The translations under genes and the position numbers were made by a program. Under the pieces are notes generated by a model, which saw only the letters and a list, made by a program, of their open reading frames with translations, ran no database searches and had not been told where the DNA came from. Positions 12,367-23,329 of a DNA stretch of 64,000 nt are shown piece after piece. Source of the DNA: Gymnorhina tibicen. Its lineage: Eukaryota > Chordata > Aves > Passeriformes > Artamidae. The first letter of the stretch is position 1, and each line of letters starts with the position of its first letter. The stretch is taken from assembly GCA_013399875.1 (NCBI GenBank), contig VXAZ01002121.1, positions 62,001 through 126,000 of the forward strand, read 5' to 3'.

Positions 12367-13284
12367 ATCGTTTGAAGCCCAATGATTCATGTATTCAGAA
12401 TTTCTGCCTTGAATGACAAAGACACCTCCATGAAACTGATCCTGCCCTGATCCATCCAGCTCCTACTGTCAGATTATTTCCACTGTTTTAGCAGCAGAAT
12501 TGATCCCCTCAAAGTGCGATCAGAGCACACTGGGGAGTAGAGACCAGTCACAGAGATGGGACTCCTACCACTGCATCATTTCCCCTCTACCTTTGGATCG
12601 AATCCTCTGCAGATCTTGCTATCTGCACACAATTTTTGCATAATTCTATTTCATGTTTTTGCTGCTAGGTTTCATCCATGGTGATCCTGCCTCCTGTACG
12701 CTTTTCTTTACAGCTCCCTGTTGTACTACTGTGACCAAGGTGCAAAAAAGCTTGTCAGACAAAACGAGGCCTATTGCCTGCAGAAAAAGACTTGGGACCA
12801 GAAAATACAAACATTTGGAAACCATAACTCATGCTTAAATTTTCTTTTGGGTTTCAAGGAATCTGAGTGGCAAAGCAATTGATTTGGACTTCAATATCCT
12901 AACCTGGCTTACACAAAAGACAGAAAACCATCTTAAATTATTTTGTCTCTGCAACTTCTATTACTTGTAGGCTGTGCAGATCTAAAAATCAATAGCACAA
13001 AACATCTTGGTCTTGATAAAAACATAATTTGTGAAGGATTTCAGATCAATTTTTTTCTCAGTGTAGGCCCAATATATATTTTTTATAACTGTGTCATTTA
13101 GCTGTGCAAACTTATCCCTCAAGATAAGGAAAAAAATCACTACAAAAACAAACTCTCAAACAAACAAAACCACGATCCTGCCAGTGCTTCTCCTCTCTTT
13201 TCTAGGTGTGCTCATAAAACAGGTTACTCTGGGGTGCAGATGAGGAAAGCAGAAACTTCACGGTGAAGAAAAACAGGAGTTTTA

Positions 13285-13522
13285 TAGGATGTGGCAGGGG
13301 TAGGGTTAATTTTCATCACAGCAGCCCATGCGGGGCTGTATTTTGGATTTGTGACTAAACCAGTGCTGATAACTGTGTTATTGCTCTTGTAATTGCTGAG
13401 CAGTGTTTGCACAGCATCAAGGTTTTCTTTCTTTTTTTTTTTTCTCTTGATCTTTTTCCTCGCTCTCCCTCCTCAGCCAGTGGGCTGGGGCCGCACAAGA
13501 ATTTAGGAGGGAACACAGCCCT
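13285..13522 (+). mobile_element. Truncated ERVL-type LTR (family C), 5' part
   Basis: Matches the first half of a widespread avian ERVL-type LTR: AGGGTTAATTTTC near 13303, 'GTATTTTGGATTTGTGA' near 13339, 'GCTGATAACTGTGTTATT' near 13366, 'GCTGAGCAGTGTTTGCAC' near 13397, the pyrimidine block with 'CCAGTGGGCTGGGGCCGCAC' near 13477, and 'GGAGGGAACACAGCC' near 13506. The sequence stops resembling the LTR after that, so the promoter-distal half and poly-A region are missing. No target duplication could be identified. The same family occurs as a nearly full-length copy in the opposite orientation at 42007-42559. Confidence 0.75.
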
Positions 13523-13765
13523 CCCTCTGCACACACAGGTAAGAACTCTGTTCCCTGACCGATCTGCCCAAATTTGCCCTGATTAGTGTGCAACGGCTTT
13601 TGGTAGGTCACAGACAAACTGCTCTCGTTAATGCATTAACAGATGTAAACAGATTTCAGTAGTGTAAAAGATAAAGGGTTAATTACTTGGTAAGAAATCC
13701 CAAATTGCTAAACCCCAATGGTAAGTTCTAGAATGCTCCCATAGTGCAGTGAGCTCCTAGAAAGG

Positions 13766-14168
13766 TGTTGCTGCTGCGTTTCTCTGCAATGGTATTGCAC
13801 ACAGCAGCAACAACGCGGTGGCGGTAAAGGAGGCGAGAAGGCTCTCTGCTTGGAGACTGCAGCAGGTCTTTATTCCATGCTAACTCTCCTAGGCCTAGGA
13901 CCAGCACACGTGCCGGCCCCCATAGGCAGAGGGCTGGCACATGGCATGATGCCCAGAGAGAGAGAAGCTGGTGGCTGGCAAACCCCAAGGCAGAGAGAGC
14001 AAGCCTGGCATTCACAGTCCCTATCTTGGGGCACAGGGGGCGGTACAAGGGCGGAGTTAGGATAACAGAGCCAATAGGGAGAACCTGAGGGAGTGGTTTG
14101 GACTAGAGATGGGGGAAGGGGAAGCCACATGGAAAGGCAGGCAGGGATATGAGTAGGGGGACACCACA
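13766..14168 (-). mobile_element. Solo LTR, avian ERV family A (403 bp)
   Basis: On the minus strand the element begins TGTGGTGTCCCCCTACTC and ends CAGCAGCAACA, giving the TG...CA ends of an LTR. It is flanked by the direct repeat AAAGG at 13761-13765 and 14169-14173, a 5-bp target-site duplication. The polyadenylation signal AATAAA is present (plus-strand TTTATT at 13869-13874), followed by the R/U5 block that includes 'GCCTCCTTTACCGCCACCG'. There are no internal gag, pol or env sequences next to it, so it is a solo LTR left by recombination between two LTRs. It shares most of its sequence with the plus-strand copy at 22062-22625 but has a shorter, different U5 end. Long frames reported across it are artefacts of its GC-rich U3. 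Confidence 0.92.
13869..13874 (-). terminator. LTR polyadenylation signal AATAAA
   Basis: TTTATT on the plus strand, i.e. AATAAA on the minus strand, inside the family A solo LTR at the position expected for the R region. The matching signal in the plus-strand copy is at 22416-22421. It could end antisense transcripts. Confidence 0.6.
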
Positions 14169-14173
14169 AAAGG

Positions 14174-15411
14174 TCCACAGTCAGAAGGAGTTCTGGGAGG
14201 TACAGCTCAGTTTCTGAAATTAAACAGTCCTGAAAGAAAAGTAAATGCTGCCAAATACAAATCTATTTTGTCAAACTCATGTTGTTTCACCTATTTACAT
14301 TTCTTAAACGACAGAGAATGAGGATAAACTTTTCATTTTACATCACCAGATCTGTTCTTACCTCCCAAAGCTCTCCTTCCTCACTGTAGATGCATTTTCC
14401 AGCTGCCACTCCATATTCAAGACCTGTCAGTTACATGATTTTTCATATATCTTCCAGAAGCAGTAAAAATTCTCACAAAGGCTGTTGTCTATTGGTTGTG
14501 CCCGTGCTACACAGGAATTACACTACAACACAGACTTGTGAACTCAGTAACTAACCTCAAATGCAGTAGTGGGACAGAAAGGAAATGAAATTTTCCCCAC
14601 CTCTAAACAATTATTGCAATCCAATGCTCCTGTTCATTTCCATGAGCAGTAGCAGTAAAGGTACTCTCCCACTGAAACAGGACCAGGCTGTCACACCTGT
14701 GCCCAGGGATGTTCAGCAGGACCTCAGATCAGGGCACAAAAAGCCACATACAGTGGCACTGGATGGACTCTGAATGCTCTGTGTGCAGGGACAGCGATTC
14801 CCCACTGAACCCTGGCCTGAGGTCCCACACTTTTACCTCGAGTGCACTGCTGAGGCTCAGGGCTTTCCCTGCCCTCGGCCAGCCCTACCTGCCCCAGCTG
14901 TGCTCAGGCTGCAGCTGCACCCAGGATGGAGCAGCACTTACTGTGGCAGCAGCCACACAGGAGCAGTTCTTCCAGCAACATACCCCAAAACCCAGAACGG
15001 CCTTGCCAGGTTTAAAAGTTGCTGCACTGAACTGCCCAAGTGCCTGCCGTGGCAGTACCTCCACTTTGCATAATTAGCATTACCAGAAAAAATTTCAGAA
15101 GACTGTAAGCTCTTTGAAGAAAAGAGGATCGAGTGTATATCTTCATTAAAGGATGGTGACACCCTTGACATGACCCAGATCATCACTAGGAATGTCATAT
15201 TTCAATTAGCTTTGCCCTGTGCTGATAGGACTTTGCATATCACAGACTTTCTATACACATTTAATAATTGCAGGATTTTCTTCAGGAAAAATTTCAAATT
15301 TTTATGAGACAGGAAAGAGCATGAAATTATAAAGTCTTTTTCACTGTTAAATGAAAAAATCATTCACAATAAAAGGTACTGGATTAGAGGGAGAGCAGAG
15401 GAAAGATGGCC
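14174..15411. other. Unique non-coding stretch, no gene seen
   Basis: Ordinary unique sequence with a moderately GC-rich patch at about 14690-15060, where two overlapping plus-strand frames (122 and 99 codons) are open. The overlap of frames and lack of any recognisable domain argue against coding. A phrase near 15103 (GACTGTAAGCTCTTTGAAGA) resembles the tail of old LINE/SINE elements but is too short to call. Confidence 0.5.
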
Positions 15412-15610
15412 CAAGAATGTAGGCAATGGTTTGGGATTTGAGAAACATGAATTCAAATCCTAGCCCTGCTATAGTCCTTCTCCTGGCATGTCACTCAGGC
15501 TGCTCAATTTTCTGGCTTCTCCTTCTGTAATAAAGAGATAATAGCACATACTAATCTCACAGGAATATTGGGACTTGATATCTCTTAAATGCCATGGAGC
15601 TGTGGAAATG
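15412..15610 (+). mobile_element. Ancient MIR-type SINE relic
   Basis: The order of landmarks matches the tRNA-derived MIR/CORE-SINE: 'GAATTCAAATCCTAGCCCTG' (the B-box region followed by 'gctctgcc') near 15450, then 'GGCATGTCACTCAGGCTGCT' corresponding to the core 'gggcaagtcact', a pyrimidine block ending in 'CTTCTGTAATAAAGAGATAA' near 15520, and 'TCTCACAGGAATATTGGGA' near 15555. MIRs were active before the divergence of living amniotes, so survivors are strongly diverged. Occasionally they are kept because they act as enhancers. Confidence 0.75.
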
Positions 15611-16259
15611 AACTTGATCAAAACCCCCTTAATGCTGCAATCTGGAGAATATCCAGAGTGCAAACAACTGCCAGCTGAAGTATTTTGGGTGTTTACATGC
15701 ATGTGGAAATTTTCATAATGCCTGAATAAGAAAATGTCTGCACTGTAATGTTCATGAAGGAAATTTCACAGCAGTGTCAGAAAACAGGCCGCTATGTACA
15801 GTAAATTCACAAGCTAAGGCCAGTCTCTATTTAACCCCTAAGGTTTTTACTTGGTTAACTCAAAACACCACTTAGAAAGATGGAGAATTTAGGAAGTTCA
15901 TAGAAGAATCCATCAGAAAGAAATAAGGACTGAATTCTTAAAAGAGAGGAAGGAGAAATTAAGAAATTGTTAAGATATCTCTTTACGTGCACATTTGTAC
16001 ACAGCCAAGGGAAACCTACAATGCTAATTTTAGTTACAGAGTTATAATTTGAAATAATCTACAGTGGTATTTCCAAAAAACCGTTTTGTTAGGAGTCTGC
16101 CTCTTGTTTTCAAGATGTCCTATTCGATTTTAGTGAGCCTTATGCTCCCGAATCTGCTTTGAGAGAGTACCTTTAGCTGCCCAAATAAATACAGAAAACA
16201 TCTGCAGCAGTGATTAAGCACAATCTAAACAAGGACAGTGTCTTCCTTTATTTCTGCAG

Positions 16260-16347
16260 GATGGTTTCAGTGAACGGAGCAGCAGAACCACCTGTAAATC
16301 AAAAGCAGACCCCTGATATTCTGGTTTGTAGTGCTTTTACCATTTAG
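16260..16347 (+). other. Exon-like segment with short ATG frame
   Basis: A good acceptor (pyrimidine tract, then TTTCTGCAG ending at 16259) is followed by a G and then ATG at 16261. The frame runs 28 codons to TAG at 16345-16347 and begins MVSVNGAAEPPVNQ. A possible donor lies after codon 21 (CTG|GTTTGT), but it is a weak match. I do not recognise the peptide. It could be an alternative first coding or cassette exon, or simply chance: acceptor-like strings and 28-codon frames are both common. Only the signals are observed; use as an exon is inference. Confidence 0.2.
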
Positions 16348-19300
16348 GAAATGACAAATTATAGCAATGGTTGAACAGTGACTCCTGTAAACCTACCCCC
16401 ACATAACTGCTCTTTTGTCCAAGATCATTGGTGATTTTACTCATACAAACTTCACAGCAAGAAAAACACCCACAACCTTTTCTCCCCCTGAGGGAAATGA
16501 AACCTTAGAACATGCAGACTTAAAAAACCCCAAACCCACCAAATTAAACAAAAGTAGTATATTTAGCTCCCTAAACAGGAAAGCATAAAACATTTCTAAC
16601 TGATGGAAAAGCAATATTACAAATCAGCCACCTAACACTGAGTTACCTTGCAGAAGCACTAGGAGAAAAAAAAAAAAAAGTCAAACACAGGTCAGGCTCA
16701 GCTACCCTAGTTAAGCTTCTTCTGAAGCAAAAACATCCATGAGAATATTCTCCTGCTCATCATTAGGAGCCGGTAAATGCCTCACTGCTCCTGGTCCTTA
16801 ATGAATTCCTACAATAACTGTTGAAGATATTTGAAGATACTGCAAAACAACAATGAATAATATGACAGTGGAGCAGATCCTAACAACTAAACAGCTCCCA
16901 TTCTAGCTCAGATAAAGTAATGGAGCAGAACTTACTGCATCATTTACGTTGTCTAACTACCATTCTTCATCCCTTTTTTATTGTAATTTGCACATATCAG
17001 TAATTCAAAGTGCTGCAATTTAAAAAATATTCAACTCTCTAGACTAATACTATCATTCAGACTGCATCAGAATAGAGAGAGATGAATAAGTAAGAATACC
17101 ATCATTAATCTTTTTCCATATTTATTAGAATAAAGTTATAATACTGGTTTATTTCCAAGAGAATTGTGGTATTTTATAATAGATCTCTTTCACAATTATT
17201 TTTTTTTCAGGCCTCTCAGGTAGAAATCCCTGGATCACATTAAACTCCTCAGACTCCTCCATGGCATGCTATGATGTTTTGGAAGACAGATTTATTGTAT
17301 TAACAATTTTAAAAGATGTGTTTAATGAGGGAGAAAAAAAGACTCATAATCCCCTATAATATTTTCAATGCAATAACAGCTATTTCTCCCTTATTTTGTT
17401 CTGCATGTTTACAATTCCAAGGAAAACACAGCTCACTCTAAAATTAGAGAAGATAGGTTTAAATGCCTTTCTTTCACTGGCTTTATAGGCCCTTGCAGTA
17501 CAGCAAGTACCTCTGTATCACTGCCAGACTGCAGGAGAAGTGAAGGTAAGACTGTTTGGAGACCAAAGGCCTTGTCGCTTAAATATCTTTACATCCATCA
17601 GGGTTTAAAATGTGGATAGTCATGGCAGACCTTCCAAAGGATGAAGCTGTCAAATTAACATGAAGCAGCACCCCTGCCTCATCCTTTCTCTGTTACTTTA
17701 AAATCTCCTAGTCAAGGAAAGGTGTTACTAATAAACCAAGATCACTTAATTACAGTATGGTTATCAAACTATGGAACAGCTGTGCACAACCTCAAGAGTA
17801 AGCAAAAACAATAGAATGGCCAAGAATTGTATAAACTTTCTGCCAAACACTGAAACATTTCTGATTTCTTTCTCTTTTCAGAGAACTCCAGTGGAATACC
17901 GAAGGGAAATGTCTTGTTTGCCAAAGGATTGCAGCTTCAGGCAAGGGAGGTGTGCAGGGGAGGGCAAAGCACAGCAATCCATCTTTCAGAATAAGCTCGA
18001 CTCAGAGAAAGGCAACACAGCCATGTCCAACCTCCTGAGCTGAGAGCCCTTCAGCGGCCTCCATTTCCCTGTCGGATCCCTGCCAGCACACACGAGATCG
18101 GTCCCAGCTCCCGCATTTCAGTTTTAGCTGGGACAGCCAGAGCAGGGGGATCACGGTGCTGCTGCCTAGCGCTGCCCTCTGCAGCATTCCCACCTCAGAG
18201 AATTCCAGTTTGCCACAATGCAATGGGAAAACCTCTCCGCTTCAGGGAATGAGCGAAGATTCTGCTTATCTAGGTTTCACATCCATTTCTGCTACAAACC
18301 CCCTGCCAGTCACTATTTGTCCTTGATTTCCCACTGTATATTTGGAACAATTCTATCTCCTCTGCCTGTCATGTTTATTTTCAGTGGTTTTCTGGAACTG
18401 TCTTCTATTGCTTTGTTTACTGGTTTACTCAATGCACTGCAGCTACACTGGAGCACTGTAGGCATTACTGCACCATTAATGGAAGGTCAAACACCTAAAT
18501 CCATAGGCTGTGAAACTGAATTTTAAAATCCAGGATTTCTCTGTAGCTAGACTGTTAAAACTGTACTTACCTCAACACATTTCTATATCAAAATGAAATA
18601 GGAAAATACTGCAAAGCAACCATAGCTAGGAATTAAACGAAAATTCAACCGAAGGATATTGAATACAAAATTCGATTATTACAAGTGATTTTTGAGAAGG
18701 GGCAGATACTTGTTTCAATACATACAATTCCAACACCTTAACACCTGTGTGTTGGACCGGAATTTCTGTTTTGGAATGCTTTTTCTCAGGAAGGGAACGG
18801 GACAGAGCATTTCAGCAGTGCCGTAGCCGTGTCCCCATGTCCTGGGTGAGGAGGGCATCCTGCCCAGCCAGATGGAGCTGCCAGGAGCCAGCTCTGATCC
18901 AGAGGCTGTTTCCAGGCAACACACGGGGCCGGGGCTGAGCCTGCTGACACAGGGACCCCTCAGCCCCACAGCTGACGGATAGTTCTGCTGCTGGGTTATT
19001 AGCACCAGGGAAAATAATCAACAAATCATGCACATGGAGGTTCGGCAGCGTTCAGCCTTCCTCAGATTCCAAATGAGCGTTTTCTTCTTCTTTCTCGTTG
19101 TAGATTTCCAAACCTCTGTTTTAGCTTGTTGAGGGAAAAATTAGTATCTTTTCCTGGAAACTCCATTTATAGCTACTGAGGCACTGTATTCACAGTCAAA
19201 TTAATGTTAGCTTCCTCAAAACATGCTGCGATTATCTCAGGGACCGCTGTCTCCCCTGGGTTAGAAACCCCAACCTCCTTCCTGCAATTTTTACCAGAAT

Positions 19301-20820
19301 TTTTCTACCAGAAGCTGTCAATTGCATCAAATTCTGCTAAGGGCTGTAAGGTTATTCTGTGCTAGAAAATACTGTTCGTGGCAGAGGAAAAGCTAAAAGC
19401 AACAAGCATGCTGAGCACTACAGAATTGATTTAAATCTGTCCTCAAGATGAACAGGCTTTTTTTTCATCCAGTAAGGCAGGCAGTCTTTTTGAAATAATG
19501 AAATCTTATTTCAAAGACATTAAGAGGAAGATTGTGTTCAGCATAGGAGAATAAATGCAAAACTCTTCTTTTTTCTAGCAGGGACTGTGTGTCTAATTTT
19601 TTCAGTGACACGAAACTTTGTGTGTTGGGGCAGAACTCAGCTTCTCACATTAGTACAGCAGAACAAAAAAGTGAATGTAGCCTATTATTTTGTCAATACC
19701 CTTCTGCAACACAGAACAAAGAAGAGAGTAATTATAAATGTATATAAAGCAAAAATATACACAGCCTAATGCAGAACAAGCCATTCTCATTACCTAATAC
19801 AAAATATCCAAGAACTGGAGTTTATTTTAAGCAGAGGATTATTAAAAACTGTAAAATACACATCTACCAAGAATTACACAATTTTGTCTGATACTTCTAT
19901 ATTTACTATAAGTACAGAAAATTATATCCTGAACAAAACGTGCATAATCATTTTGGTTTTATGTATGTGCTACAATGAAAAACTTTACTAAAGAATAAAT
20001 TCCAAGTATGAATGAGCAACAAGTGTTTTGGATTTGAAAGCTTTTTCTCAGAAAGGGAAAAGGCAAAAAATTAATCAGCACAAATACTTTTTTCACATGT
20101 CCTATAAGCTTTGGAGCTTAATTCATTATATTCCCTATTCTGACTTTCTGAGAGTGTTTTATAAAGAAAAGCATGATGATTTAATTATCCATAGCTGTTC
20201 TGAGAGAAAAAAGTGTCTGTGAGTAATCTGTGCACAAAGTAATCAGCCAAAGGTGACACAAGCACAACAGTGACACAACCCAAACACGTACAAGGGGAAT
20301 ACAAGAGGAAATCACTTTAACCTACAGCCACACCAGGCAAGATGATTTTCTAAGCATGTCACTGACAAGCTGCTGCTCACTGAAGGCTAAAAGCCATCAG
20401 ACCCTTCACTTGTGCTCTATTAGTTTGGTGATGCAGCAGCAGCACAGCAAGCTGGGGAGTCCAAAGTATTTCTGCATTAATTGTGACAGCACAAGAGAGA
20501 TCTCAGAAAATCAAGAGGCAACACAAAAATCTGGGCACTTACTGAGAGGAGGCTCCGCTCGTGGAAACAATAGGCACCACTTGCATGGGGCTTCTGTGGA
20601 GTTTCCTGGGGAAAGAAAAACACATTCTTACTGGGAATGAGGGATTCAGAGGAGCTCCTGCTTGTGACCTGCGCTGATGGAAAGCTTAAAGATTCAACAA
20701 AAAATACAATTGCTAATGCACTGCTTGGGCTGTCACTGTACAGACTGTCGGGTCGTAAGTGCATTTTCATTGTAGTACAAAGCCAAACAGCAAAATCTGG
20801 TTATTGATTCACCAGTGCAA

Positions 20821-20850
20821 TTTTATTAATTAATTTATTTATTTATTAAA
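20821..20850. repeat. AT-rich TTTA/TTAA low-complexity run
   Basis: Imperfect TTAATT/TTTA repeats with no G or C over about 27 nt. On a plus-strand RNA it would resemble AU-rich sequence, but no transcript is known here. Confidence 0.6.
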
Positions 20851-22061
20851 CATTCCAGGGACAGTAAATATGTTCAGACAGTTTGCAATGCATTTGAAAC
20901 CAAAAATCTGTGTTTTCATTGCAAATCTACCTACTAAAACAGACATTACTAAGCTATAACTGTAAATTTTCCCCAGCACAGGTTTCTGTTTCAATAGGAA
21001 CACACCACTGTAATATGATTTCTGTGTATTCTTCAATTGAAAATTTGAAGCATTTTTGCAAAAGAAAAATTATCATAAAATGCATAACCAAAAAGGGGCC
21101 ATTCAGAATATATTTTACAGGCACGCATTTGGGAATTCCAATAGGGTAACACTCTATTCCATGCCACTCTTTCTTATTAATGAGCAGCTGTGACATGTAA
21201 CATTTTACAGAATTACTCACTGAATTTCAGTAGTTACGGTAAGCTCAGCCATGTTTTACCAAAGCGATTCTCCCTACATGCATTTTTCATTTCCACGTGC
21301 AAATGGCAATATGTACTCTTTGATACAAATACTCCTGAAAATAGAACTGTTGTTCATATTTAGAGTCTCCAAAGATAATATACACCAAGGTCAGAGTATA
21401 ATCAAATCATTCTGTAGGTAAATTTAAGGTACTTTTCATCCACTTCAGTAAAATTCCAAACAGTAAACATATTGGATATTTTTTTCACATAATATCCTTC
21501 TCCTTATATGCAGTTTCATTTTAAAGAAAAAATTTAAATAAATCAGTCAATTAAAAAATCAGTGGAGGTTGTTTCTAATGCTACTGAGGAAAAGTGGGAA
21601 CAAGAACCAGCAGTACCAGAAAGGCACATGCTCTACAAACATGTCAGACAGCATTGCAATGATCACACACACTGATAAAAAAACTTCAGAATTTGGAAAG
21701 GTGACCAGCAGGAACAGCAAACACACTTGAATTTCTGTCTCCTTAGAGCTGGGACCATCTAGGGGAGCATCTCTCAGAGTTAGCAGCCAACTTCACACTG
21801 CTGCTCTCAGCAGCAACTGCAACTGACTGCCCAAACCCTCCCAACAACCAATTTATGAGCTGAACACACAAATTTTTTTTTTTATTTATGTATTGTTGGG
21901 CAAAAGAAGAGTGGCGCACTCAGAAACTTCCACTTTACACAGATTTCTGCCCACCTGAGGGAATACCCAGTCCTGCTGGGGCAGTGCAGCCCCCTTGCCA
22001 CCACCAGCCAGCTCAGGGCAGCTCCTTGGGCAGGGCAAATCCCACAACACTGATGACATTC

Positions 22062-22625
22062 TGTGATTGTGTATTTCCCCATTCATTTCCCCATCCCTGC
22101 CTGCCCTCTACACGTGGTTACCCCCTTACCCCATCCCTAGTCCTAACCACTGCCTCAGGTTCTCCCTACTGGTTCTGTTACCCCAACTCCGCCCTTGTAC
22201 CGCCCCTATGCCCTGAGATCAGCAGTCCGTGTGCTCTCTCCACTCCCTCTGCCCCGGGATAAGGGGCTCCAGGCCATGTGCCCGCTCTCTCTGCTTTGGG
22301 GACCAGCGAGCCACCAGCCTCTCTCCCTCTGCCCTGGGCACCGTGCCACGTGCCAGCCCTCTGCCTCTGGGGGCCAGCACATGTGCTGGTCCCAGACCTT
22401 GGGGAGTTAGCATGGAATAAAGACCTTCTGCAGTCTCCATGCAAGAGAGCCTTCTCGCCTCCTTTACCGCCACCGTTGTTGTGGGCCGACAGCCTCCCGG
22501 GATAGCTGGGGCTGCCGAAAGGCTGCGGGGGAGCGGAACGGCCGCTCTCCCTAGGATGGCTCTGTGCCGCTCTCGGGAAGGTTGCAGCCTGCCATACCAA
22601 TGGAGGAAAACTACACACAACAACA
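22062..22625 (+). mobile_element. Solo LTR, avian ERV family A, long U5 variant (564 bp)
   Basis: Begins TGTGATTGTG and ends ACACAACAACA. The 6-bp direct repeat ACATTC flanks it at 22056-22061 and 22626-22631, a length typical of ERVK-like integration. Internal landmarks shared with the copy at 13766-14168 include 'CTCAGGTTCTCCCTA', 'CTCCGCCCTTGTACCGCCCC', 'GGGGGCCAGCACATGTGC', 'GTTAGCATGGAATAAAGACC' (AATAAA at 22416-22421) and 'GCCTCCTTTACCGCCACCG'. After that point it carries a GC-rich U5 of roughly 150 bp, against about 60 bp in the other copy, so the two represent different subfamilies. No internal viral genes are present. Overlapping frames of 118-146 codons within it are LTR artefacts. 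Confidence 0.92.
22416..22421 (+). terminator. LTR polyadenylation signal AATAAA
   Basis: AATAAA inside the plus-strand family A LTR, preceding the R/U5 block. It could terminate sense transcripts entering the element. Confidence 0.6.
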
Positions 22626-22944
22626 ACATTCCATCACCTCCCCCACAGCAGGTCACAATTTCCAGGGCTTGTACAGACCTGCAACCTTGTACATTGGGCC
22701 GAAATTGTCTATTTTACCAAGTATTTGCTATCCAGCTACTCAGGCAATATCTAAACAATAAGCAAGATTTCAAGCGTATTCATATGATTATATGAAGCAA
22801 TTTTCAGCAGAAGGAAATACAGCCGGAAAATGCCAGTAGTTTTCTGGGAAAACCCCTAAATTCTGATAAAATCTTATTTACAAGCCTCAAGATAAGCTGG
22901 TTGACTCTGGACTTAGACATTACACCTTATTCTTTACACTGACA

Positions 22945-23323
22945 TGAAATGCCATTAAGAACCATGTAGATGCTGAAGGTTTGGTGGCGGAGAGATTTTC
23001 CAGCTTTCTGCCAGCATCCGTGTGAAAGTCCTTGCTTTTGCACGGATACTGGCCGAAAACAATCAGAGGTTTTTGTAAACCAGTCCCTTTATCTTGCAGG
23101 TGCAAAGTTGTTATGCAGTATTATTGTGATACTGACTGGAGAAATATTTTGAAATGGGTGTTGTAGGGTTTCACCAATCATTCTAAGAGGTGGATGGCCA
23201 AGGACCAATAACCTTATGTCATTCAAGTGAACTAAGATATATAAACCTGTCTGTAAATTAATAAATAATTCCATTTCTTCCTGGATCGAGCCTATATTGT
23301 TTCTTGCCGTCCCCGGTACAACA
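22945..23323 (+). mobile_element. Solo LTR, avian ERV family B (379 bp)
   Basis: Begins TGAAATGCCATT and ends GGTACAACA. The flanks CTGACA (22939-22944) and GTGACA (23324-23329) match in 5 of 6 positions, consistent with a 6-bp target duplication that has mutated once. It contains two CCAAT words (near 23174 and 23206), a TATATAAA box (23238-23245) and AATAAA (23260-23265), giving a compact U3-R-U5. The second copy, in opposite orientation, is at 55975-56351 and is closely similar across almost its whole length. No gag, pol or env sequence adjoins it. It sits only about 320 bp downstream of a family A LTR in the same orientation, but separate target duplications show two independent insertions. 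Confidence 0.92.
23238..23245 (+). promoter_or_regulatory. TATA box of family B LTR
   Basis: TATATAAA preceded by CCAAT words about 30 and 65 nt upstream and followed by AATAAA at 23260. The arrangement is that of a retroviral LTR promoter. Whether it still initiates transcription is unknown. Confidence 0.6.
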
Positions 23324-23329
23324 GTGACA

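Larger units (their letters stand above)
5113..13284. other. Unique non-coding stretch, no gene seen
   Basis: About 8 kb of mostly unique AT-rich sequence. Open frames are at most about 108 codons and overlap one another in several frames, as chance frames do. Items inside that can be named are a candidate regulatory block (8570-8870), a doubtful CR1 scrap (9112-9152), a CAAA-rich tract (9414-9453) and a recursive-splice-like site at 12360. A purine-rich patch at 11380-11760 carries overlapping frames on both strands (up to 107 codons) but no recognisable domain. Confidence 0.55.
15611..22055. other. Unique non-coding stretch with splice-like signals
   Basis: No recognisable gene. Contents include an A14 run at 16666-16679, an exon-like segment at 16260, strong acceptor-like signals at 17880-17881 and near 19580, GC-richer patches at 18040-18220 and 18780-18990, and an ATTT-rich run at 20821-20850. 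Open frames reach about 124 codons and none resembles a family I know. Most of the interval is AT-rich intron-like or intergenic sequence. Confidence 0.5.

Noticed and set aside
13530..13546. CACACACAG followed by GTAAGA, recursive-splice-like
   Set aside because: The tract just before it is purine/CA-rich and it sits at the broken end of an ERVL LTR, so chance is more likely.
22178..22656. Overlapping frames of up to 146 codons on both strands
   Set aside because: They lie entirely within the family A solo LTR (or just beyond it) and reflect its GC-rich composition.
13766..23323. A full provirus between the LTRs at 13.8 kb and 22.1-23.3 kb
   Set aside because: The LTRs are in opposite orientation or of different families, each has its own target duplication, and the intervening sequence shows no gag, pol or env similarity.
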